A stretch of DNA of 64,000 bases, from contig NW_023603184.1 in NCBI RefSeq assembly GCF_014898055.3, positions 33,479,359-33,543,358 on the forward strand, written 5' to 3'. Below the pieces are notes generated by a model. That model had not been told where the DNA came from. It saw nothing but the letters and a program-made list of their open reading frames with translations, and did no database searches. Positions 45,160-64,000 of the stretch are shown here, one piece after another (within the stretch, counting starts at the first letter, position 1; every line of letters begins with the position of its first letter). The DNA is from Talpa occidentalis (lineage: Eukaryota > Chordata > Mammalia > Eulipotyphla > Talpidae). A program made the position numbers and the translations under genes.

Positions 45160-45441
45160 GGGCCTCCCCGGTGGCGCAGCAGTTGAGCGCTGGGTTGCGA
45201 AGCTGCCAGCAGCCTCTGCAGCGCTGGTTCGATCCCCGGCTGCTCCCCAGCCACCAGAGGAGGGTCCCACATGGCGCGCAGACCTCTCCTGCCGCCCGCT
45301 GCTCCCCTCCGCAGTGTACTTCGGTCCTTCAGCCTGCTCTGCTCCCCGCTCTGGCTCTGGTGAATTCTCTCACCCTCCCACGCTTCTGACTGTACTCAGT
45401 GCTTGGATAAATAAATAAAAATAAATCTAAAAAAAAAAAAA
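45160..45441 (+). mobile_element. tRNA-derived SINE (young subfamily)
   Basis: Full copy with head GGGCCTCCCCGGTGGCGCAG. Perfect 16-bp target duplication AAGAAACATTTCTTTG. Confidence 0.95.
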
Positions 45442-46752
45442 GAAACATTTCTTTGATTATTGTGAAATTCTTGAAGGAAAAGCAGCTTTGTGTCCTTAGT
45501 CCATAAACTAATACTAGGAATAATGGAAACACTAAATGAAATATTCATTGAGTTAAAGTCAATGTTTAACCAAGAGCTATTTGTTGAATGCTTTCTATGT
45601 ACCAGACATTGTACGTTGAGCTAAGGATAATGAGTTCACCCACCCACCAATGTTTCTGTAACTGCATTTCCAAATACCAAATGACCAGTTAGCTCCTATT
45701 TTCCCTTATGTTTCAATTGAAATGTCATTTCCTCAAAGAAACCTTCCTTGGGCCTCACAAATAAATGCATTTGATAAATTATATCATAAGAAGTAGAGAT
45801 TGAGCAAAAAAGCTACAACTTGGAACTTTTGACAGTGTGAGAGGGTAAATGCATAAAAATTTGAGGTCAAAGATGCCAAGTAGCTAAGACTTGTGATACC
45901 AAGATTCTGTTTAGGAAGACACTGTAGAGAAATCAGTCTGAAATCTTTTGTGGAGTTTCTCATTAAGGAATAAAAAAGAAGAATCGTGCCATTTCCAACA
46001 ACATGAATTAAACTGATGGGAATTATGCTAAGTGAGATAAGTGAGAAAGAGAAATACTGATGACTTCATTTATATATGGAATATAAAGAAACAAAACAAA
46101 GGAACAGACAAAACTAAATCATTCCTTTGAGGGCCCTTTCTTTGCAAAGGGCTATCTATGCGTGTGCTAACTTTAGCTCCAGAATCATTGCACTGGTGAG
46201 ATTATAGACCCCCAACTGAGGCAAGTCAAGCTATGAATGGGGAAAGTTCTACCGTACCAGTCTCCCACCTCAAAGAAATGATAGCTTCCAAAATTCTACC
46301 TAGTCCTCATCTAGTAAGAACTTAAACTGCCTGTCAGTGTTACCATCCATTAACACATGTAGTAGGGACAAAATTTCTTTTCCAAACCTAATTTTACAAG
46401 ATTAAACTCAATTAAATCTAATCTCTGGTTGAACGTCTCCTTATTTAAATTGATCTCTATAATTAGTGAATGGGATTTTTCATACTTATGGGGTTGTATG
46501 AATAACTGAGAAGAACTAGGGTATTCTTAAGGGCTAACGTTAAGTGGAAATTGAACTGAAATTACATTTGGGAACATGCCCAAGAGAAGTTATAGTCTCA
46601 TCAACTCCATTAAAAGACAATAGGGAAATAAGAAGTGGGGCATAGAAAGAAGGTAGGGATTTAAGTAGCCAACAAGGATGACAGGAAAGTAAATTGAAAG
46701 AAAGATGAGCATTTCAGAATACTATTTCCTTATATTAAAAATTGATAGAGCA
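45442..46752. other. AT-rich intergenic stretch with small repeat relics
   Basis: 45560-45640 resembles an L2/MIR 3' core ('tttgttgaatgctttctatgtaccagacattgtacg'). 45985-46110 is a short L1 ORF2-end fragment. No gene. Confidence 0.45.
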
Positions 46753-47009
46753 GGGCCTCTCCGGTGGCGCAGCGGTTGAGAGCTGGATTGCGAAGCTGCC
46801 CGCAGCCTCTGCAGCACCGGTTCGATCCCTGGCCTCCAGGCGAGGGTCCCACATGGCGCGCAGACCTCTCCTGCTGCCCGCTGCTCCCCTCAGCAGTGTA
46901 CCTTGGTCCTTCTGCCTATTCTGTTCCCCGCTCTGGCTCTGGTGGATTCTCTCACCCTCTTGTGCTTCTGACTGTACCCATTGCTTGTACAAATAAATAA
47001 ATCTTTAAA
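46753..47009 (+). mobile_element. tRNA-derived SINE (young subfamily)
   Basis: Full copy, flanked by a perfect 14-bp target duplication AAATTGATAGAGCA. A short deletion lies in the body after the B box. Confidence 0.95.
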
Positions 47010-47144
47010 AAAAATTGATAGAGCATACAAAGGGAAGAATATGTTATGTGCACTCATTCCAGGGGCTCCTTTAACTTAAAGACCAACTTTCACTTCTAAA
47101 TCATTTGTCTTTTTCTCGAGATCCTTCTTGAGGAATTAGAAAAA

Positions 47145-47280
47145 CATATATATATATATATGAGATTCATATATATTATATGTGTATATATATATATATA
47201 GTGAAAGAAATGGAGTGACATTTACCAAAGGATACAAAATTGTAGTTATGTAGTTCTACAGATCTAATATACCACAGTTA
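47145..47280 (+). repeat. TA-rich microsatellites next to an L1 3' fragment
   Basis: Two (AT)n tracts (about 47148-47161 and 47180-47200) are followed by 'gtgaaagaaatggagtgacatttaccaaagg...acagatctaatataccac'. That is the same L1 3' text as at about 44780-44865. Confidence 0.7.
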
Positions 47281-49594
47281 CTCAGTGTTCCATTTTACTT
47301 AAGGCATCAGGACAAAGGTATGCTACAGGATTATGTGGCTGAATATTGAAGTTCTGACTCTTTTAATTGGGGAAAGACTGAAACCAGAAGTTAATTTTAT
47401 GTTTTTTAAAGAAAATCAATGTATGAAAGACATAAATGTTTTCAAAGCTGGATATGAGTGCTAGCATGGAAGACAAAGCTATGTGCAGAAATACCGTGAA
47501 ATTGGGACCCATGGAACCCTGGCATTGGCATCTGGCTCTGTCTCTCTCATTATCTATGGAATCATAAGTAATCTACAAAAATGTTTTGATAATCTATTCC
47601 TTTTCTGTAAAAAGGAGGTAATAATACCACATGGGATTCTTGTGTTGAGTGACATGATGTGAGTGAAAACACCAAGCACTGTAACAAATCAATACTTAAT
47701 CACTAACACTTTGCTTAAAATAATCAACTGGTGAATTCTGGTAAGATAAGAAAATCAAATATATCTGTATCCTTGTAAAATAACATGTATAAACTTGAGA
47801 TAGGCTCCAAGGAAATGTATAACAGCTGCATTTAAATAAGATTTGTGACATTTGGGATAAGGCCCAAATTGCTTATGTCCCTTGTTATTACAAATTAATT
47901 ACTTCATGTATTTTGGAAAACTAGGTGGAAAATCCCAAAGGTATAAAGAAATTACTGGGACCACCTATTACAGATAAGTAACATGTAAACATCATTATAT
48001 AAAAGAATATGAACAAAATATTTTCTAAATACTCTAAGGTTCTATTTTTTAAATAAATGAAAAAACTGAAAATTTCAGCTTAATTAAATTGAATAAGTCA
48101 TAACATTTTACTACTATTAAAGCTGACTATTAGATCAATACGAGTAATGTGACTACAGCATGTCTGATGTGCCTGTTTGCAGGGGTACAGGTTTTCATGT
48201 CCCCCATGTTTAGAGATAATTTGGGTTTGCTAGTTCAGTTTAGTTTACAAACAATGCATCCAGTGGAACACAATATTATGTCCAGCGTGGTGTCATGTGG
48301 AGAGTTTATTTTTATTTAAATTAACTTTTTATCTTCTAGGTACTCAGGTTGATTTTTATACATTCAATATTTTCTCATATTCCTGAGTATATTAATTATA
48401 TTTATTTAAATTTTTTATTCTAATTACTCTCTTAACACCATTTCCTTGGGAGTTTAGGTCTTCTGATGATTGCATTTGGTGCCTCTCACTGTTTTGTTTC
48501 TTCTTCTCAATCATTACTTATTATTGTTCACTCAACTTTGTACGTCTGATTATCTATTAGCCTTGTGTGAATGTCATAAACATTTTACCGCAGCCACCTC
48601 AGTGCCCCTAAGATAGGGACAGGATGTGCTGTTTGGTAGAGTCCCATGGGAATAGCAAGGGGTCTGGATTTCTGGATCTAGCTACATCCATCCTTCCCTG
48701 CATGTTACCAGTTGCCTGGAATTCTGCCTTACCCCTAGGACCCAAACATTCCCTCACATGTACCTCCCAGGCAGCAGTGAAACCAGTTCTTGTTTGGAAA
48801 AAATTAGATTGGGATTGATTAAAATACCAACTTTTTCCTACTGGGACATCCCAAACAATGACCCTGCTCATTGCCCAAGAGGTTTTTCTTTCTTGACTTT
48901 GCTTCGCCTTCAAATTCCTATCATTCCAGAATGTCTTCAGCACCACTCTCCTAACAGGTATTTTTTTTTAAATTGGAATCATCTGTTTTTTATTTTCCTA
49001 AGAGTTTTAATAATTTAGAGGTATTAAAAATACCCTTCATCTTTCTGATTTTCCAGCACAGCTATGATTTCATTGACATAATATGCTTTTCCTATCATGA
49101 TCTTGGAGCAGGAGATTACAGTATGTTCACAGGCTAACAATTTAATCCAACTCTTAGGTGAGAGTGATTGACTTTGCCTTAACACATGTCTTGTTTATTC
49201 CCAGTTGTGATAGGAGATGACGTGGAAATGAAAGCAAGTGAACAATGGAATTTATGAAGTGAAAAGTAAAATAATTAATCAGAAAATACTTCCAAGGTGA
49301 TCAAAAGCAATGTGGCTATTCATTTTTAAAAACTCATCCTAAAAAGGAAGAGCTGATGTGGAAATGAGAGGTGTAACAGAGGGGAAGTGTGAAAAGGAAG
49401 TACCACCCTTAACTTCTGAGTCTTTAGAAAAGGAAAAGGATTCCAGGGGAGAAAAGAGGTTTAGTTAGGCCTAGAACCCTCAGGATTATTAGGGAAAGGA
49501 AGAATGGGAAGTGCTTCCCAATACAGCAGGCACAGGGGATGGAGAGCAGAGAAGCAAACATTGGCCAAAAAAAAAAAAAAAAAAAAAAGGAGCA
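47281..49594. other. AT-rich intergenic stretch
   Basis: No gene recognised. A poly(A) run at 49567-49588 precedes the next SINE. Open frames at 48608-48946 minus and 48758-49018 plus have no support. Confidence 0.35.
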
Positions 49595-49850
49595 GGGCAT
49601 CCCCTGGTGGCGCAGCAGTTGAGTAGCAAGGCTGCACAGTTCGATCCCCGGCCACCAGCGAGGGTCCCATATGGCGTGCAGACCTCTCCTGCTGCGCCCA
49701 CTGCTCCCCTCAGCAGTGTACTTCGGTCCTTCTGCCTGCTCTGCTCCCCGCTCTGGCTCTGGTAAATCCTCTCACCCTCCCGCACTTCTGACTGTACCCA
49801 GTGCTTGTATAAATAAATAAAAAAAATCTTTAAAAAAGAAAAAAAAAAGG
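49595..49850 (+). mobile_element. tRNA-derived SINE (young subfamily, deleted)
   Basis: Head GGGCATCCCCTGGTGGCGCAGCAG, B box 'gttcgatcccc' after an internal deletion, AAATAAAT tail. Flanking AAAAAGGAGCA on both sides is the target duplication. Confidence 0.9.
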
Positions 49851-49856
49851 AGCAAA

Positions 49857-50100
49857 TTTTGATTTTTACTTTATTATAATTAGTCTTTTTCCTGGTCCCT
49901 TATTTAGGTTTTCTGAATTCCTGCTATGAGTGAGACCATCGGGTATTTTTCACACTACAGGGTGGGGGGTGGGGTGGGAAGGAGGGAGTAGGATCAAAAC
50001 AAGGGGGTGGGAATTGTATGGGGACTATAACCAACATGAAAATGCATACATTGTACAAAAATGAAAAATGATGTAAAAAAATATACAAAATTTTTAAAAA
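49857..50100. mobile_element. L1 3' end with 5' inversion (twin priming)
   Basis: 49857-49953 is the complement of L1 text around 43160-43255. From about 49960 to 50100 the sequence runs in the direct orientation and matches 43270-43430. This inversion-plus-direct structure is the signature of twin-primed L1 insertion. Confidence 0.8.
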
Positions 50101-50577
50101 TGAGCAGAAAAGAAATGAGAGAAGGAAAGGTGAAGTGGGATATGGATTTGCCTGAGGCAGGACTCTGCAAAAGCAAAAACATTCACACGCAGGAATGAAG
50201 AAGGTGGAGCAATGTAACGGAACAGGCTTGTGTTTGCAAATGGAAGCAACAGCTTGCCCAAAGAATCTAGGTGAGAACTACTTGTGGTGCTTCAACCTCT
50301 GTAGCCTTTCTCCTGACCACCAGTTTTTATGAAGATCTTACTTTGTGGCATATGGGAACAGAGGGTCAGAGGAGATGTAGGTTATTGAGAAAGCCAAAAG
50401 AAAAAAAATAGTAATTTAGAACAAAAAATAATCTTACAAGCATGGAATGAGAAAGAAGATTGTGTTATTTCTATAGGCATCTGGTTGAGCAGAGAAACTG
50501 CAAATGCATCTTTTGTGCAGAATTGGAGACTATGGATTAGTTAAAATCCAGACGGGGGAAGAAAGAAGGGCAGGAAG

Positions 50578-50648
<71 letters not shown>

Positions 50649-51300
50649 ATTAACATCTTATCATCACCTGATTCTGTCAGGACTTGCAAGTCACTACCAT
50701 GAACACCTCCTATATCTGCCTCCCTTGAGAGGAAAGATGGAGTTTCAGCAGCTATCACTGATGTAAAATGTTTGAAATGGGACAGTATGCTTGACAGCTT
50801 GTCCTTAGATATTTTTCTATTATATAATTTTTGCAGGCACTCAAAACATCCTACAAACCTGTGCTAACCCTACATGCCCTCTCAAAATAAAAATCATACC
50901 TTTCTGCAATCTTTACAACACTGTTAACTGTAGCAAGAATCTCACACACATGCTTACATTTGGTTTCTAGACGGCTTCACTTTCTGGACTTTCCCTATCA
51001 CATGGGGTTTCTAATATGCCATTCTATGAAAAGTGCAACACCCTTACAAGCTCTCTGAGGCTTATTTCATGTTTTAGGACATACCTTGCTGATGGAGGCA
51101 TGAAATAAATCAAGATAAAGATAATGTACAAGGCTCACATGCATGGCTCTGAAAAATGGTGGGTTGACAGGGAAGGAGCCTGGTGGTGCCGCACCCCCTG
51201 CGCCCCAAGTGGAGCATGCACTGCCTATGAAAGGCTGCTACAAAACAAATATGAAAATAAAAATTCTTGTCAGGTTCCTTTAATTTTCTTCCATTGAAAG
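50101..51300. other. Intergenic stretch with an (AG)n microsatellite
   Basis: A pure (AG)n tract of about 32 units lies at 50580-50644. Nothing else is recognised. Confidence 0.6.
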
Positions 51301-51336
51301 GAATTTTTTCCAGATTTCCAGATTTTATTTTTTTAT

Positions 51337-51790
51337 TCTTTATTTTCTTAAACTGTATTCTTTTGCATTGAGATAATGTTGGTTTATAACACTATATGTG
51401 ATTTGGGGATATAGTTTCACATGTCTGCAGATATATGTCACCACGCCACGCCCACCAGCAATACAGTCATAACCCTCCACCAGAGTCCATTGGGCCCCCT
51501 CCCCACTTTGCTCTCTACCCTCCCCCTCCCCCTCTGGTAGCCTCAACTCCGCAGTCATATTTCTAGGATTTGTTTTGATTTAGTTTTGTATGTTCCTATA
51601 GTTTGCTTCTTTATATTCAACATACGAGTAAAATCATGCAGTATTTGACTTTCTCTTTTTGACTTACTTCACTTAGTATAATCCCCTTCAGTTCCATCCA
51701 TGTTGCAAATGGCAAGTTTTCATTTTTTTGTTTATATAGCCGAGTAATATTTCATTGTGTATCTATTCCACTTCTCCTTTGGGTTACAAA
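51337..51790 (-). mobile_element. L1 3' end fragment
   Basis: Minus-strand L1 3' UTR and ORF2 end ('gagtaaaatcatgcagtatttgactttctctttttgacttacttcacttagtataa', 'gccgagtaatatttcattgtgtat'). Older than the 42.6-kb copy. Confidence 0.85.
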
Positions 51791-51804
51791 AAAAAAGGTT
51801 TTAG

Positions 51805-52050
51805 GGGGCCTCTCCTGGTGGTGCAGGTGGTTGAGGGCAGCGCCAGCAGTTAGATACATGCTGGCCAATGAGGGTCCCACATGGCGCGGCAGATCCCTCC
51901 TGTCTCGGCTGCTGCTCCCCTCAGCAGTGTATTTCATCAGTCTGCCTGCTCTGTTCCCCGCTCTTTCTCTGGTGAATCCTCTCACCCTCCCACGGATCTA
52001 GCCTGTACCCCGGTTCTTGTATAAATAAATAAATAAATCTTTAAAAAAAA
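51805..52050 (+). mobile_element. tRNA-derived SINE, first of a tandem pair
   Basis: Head GGGCCTCTCCTGGTGGTGCAGG with a shortened head region and a typical tail. Flanked by AAAAAAGGTTTTAGGG on both sides. Confidence 0.88.
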
Positions 52051-52066
52051 GAAAAAAAGGTTTTAG

Positions 52067-52331
52067 GGCCTTTTTTGAGAGGGAGTTGAGCATAGTGCTG
52101 TGAAGCTGTCCACAACTTCTGCAGAGCGATTTGATTCCCAGCCAGCCAGGGAGCTACCCACGTGGTGCGGCAGACCTCTCCTCTCTCACCCGCTGTTACC
52201 TCAGCAGTGTCTTCAGTCCACCTGCCTGTCCTGCTCCCCACTCTGCCTCTGGTGAATCCTCTCACCCTCCCACACCTCTGGCCTGCAACCCCAGTTCTTT
52301 TATAAATAAAAATAAATCTTAAAAAAAAAGG
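52067..52331 (+). mobile_element. tRNA-derived SINE, second of a tandem pair
   Basis: Degraded head, body 'cagccagggagctacccacgtggtgcggcag', tail 'aaataaaaataaatctt' followed by AAAAAAGGTTTTA. That sequence is also the target duplication of the neighbouring copy. Confidence 0.85.
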
Positions 52332-52936
52332 TTTTAATGAGTCTTTGGTAAAAGCTAAAGGGCTTACCATAGCCTTTGAAAAGTAGGGATACAAGTATTT
52401 GCATTTAGAAATAAGAGAAAGAAAAATGTTTAGCATATTTTTTAGGATGCATGTAGGAAAGTTCTACCTTTGCAAGCAAAGTCTGCTGTGATTCAATCCT
52501 CCTATAGAAAATTCTAACTGTACTAAGAAGCAAGTAATGTTTGCACATGAAAACATTATCTACCAACCACTTGGCTAACCAAATAAATTCTGCAAGAGGC
52601 AACATATTGATGTGGGCATAATGGGACATGATATTGCTCTATCAAGACTATGCTTCTTTTTAAAAATTAACTATTTTTTTAAACATCCTTGTTTATTTTT
52701 TCCACAATATAGGAAAAAGTTTATGCTTCTGTGGTTGACTCCTCGCACCTTGCAAGGATCTTTCAGAAACCACATTCTGAAACATCTTGTGGATATGGTT
52801 GAATTTCTGAACTCTTGGTTAATGAATAAGCCTTTGATTGGGTTTTTTTTTTTTTTTTTGCTGGTCTCACAAGGCATTCTATTTTAATTCTTTTTAGTTT
52901 CTCTAAAGTCTCAGGAGGAAAACTCTTAGATTCAAA
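52332..52936 (+). other. OVCH2: OVCH2 upstream and 5' UTR region
   Basis: About 600 bp before the OVCH2 ATG. AT-rich, with a poly(T) run of about 17 at 52843-52859. No clear TATA box or CpG island, as expected for a tissue-restricted gene. The transcription start cannot be placed, and a separate non-coding first exon is possible. Confidence 0.4.

Positions 52937-64000
<11,064 letters not shown>

Overview
The window is a piece of a mammalian chromosome. Genes are split into exons by long introns, and the space between them is filled with L1, L2, MIR, MER5A-like and LTR relics plus many copies of one tRNA-derived SINE. These SINEs begin GGGCCTCCCCGGTGGCGCAG, carry Pol III A- and B-box motifs and end in an AAATAAATCTTTAAAA-type tail. 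Their abundance and fresh target-site duplications point to a laurasiatherian. My best guess is a bat with Rhin-1-like SINEs, but I cannot confirm the SINE's name or the species from sequence alone.

Two protein-coding genes are supported, both on the + strand and both incomplete. (1) The 5' coding part of PPFIBP2 (liprin-beta-2): a start-codon exon at 8641-8740 and a second constitutive exon at 20489-20703, with an in-frame 87-bp candidate cassette exon between them at 10865-10951. (2) OVCH2 (ovochymase-2): the first nine coding exons, 52937 to the window end, all with canonical splice sites and in phase. They encode a complete trypsin-like serine protease domain (His92, Asp142, Ser240, specificity Asp234) and the start of the first CUB domain. 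A truncated, frameshifted olfactory receptor pseudogene lies on the - strand at about 31.13-31.68 kb.

Layout: 1-8.6 kb is 5' of the PPFIBP2 start exon and holds a very young 2.0-kb non-autonomous LTR retrotransposon (4227-6246) with a serine-tRNA-type primer site and a 5-bp target duplication. 8.6-30.4 kb is PPFIBP2 exons and introns with old repeats. A 100-N gap at 30453-30552 is followed directly by a 19-copy, 16-bp G-rich minisatellite. 31-35.5 kb holds the receptor pseudogene, SINEs and L1. 35.6-41.5 kb is an unusual GC/CpG-rich cluster with several LTRs, including two solo LTRs with separate 4-bp target duplications, a strong CTCF-type motif and a perfect NRF1-type palindrome. 41.5-52.9 kb is AT-rich L1/SINE territory. 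52.9-64 kb is OVCH2.

The two genes do not work together in any evident way. PPFIBP2 encodes a cytoplasmic scaffold, and OVCH2 a secreted protease known in mouse from the epididymal NELL2-ROS1 pathway. Their relative order matters: as I recall human 11p15.4, OVCH2 lies beyond the 3' end of PPFIBP2 on the opposite strand, with olfactory receptors at its 5' side. Here PPFIBP2 stops after two coding exons, and OVCH2 follows on the same strand, receptor side first. The change falls near the N gap, so a contig inversion or misjoin is the simplest explanation; a real inversion would split PPFIBP2. I found no plainly new molecular system. The most interesting items are the young non-autonomous LTR element, the candidate cassette exon, the minisatellite with an isolated exact unit 10 kb away, and the GC-rich regulatory-looking cluster.
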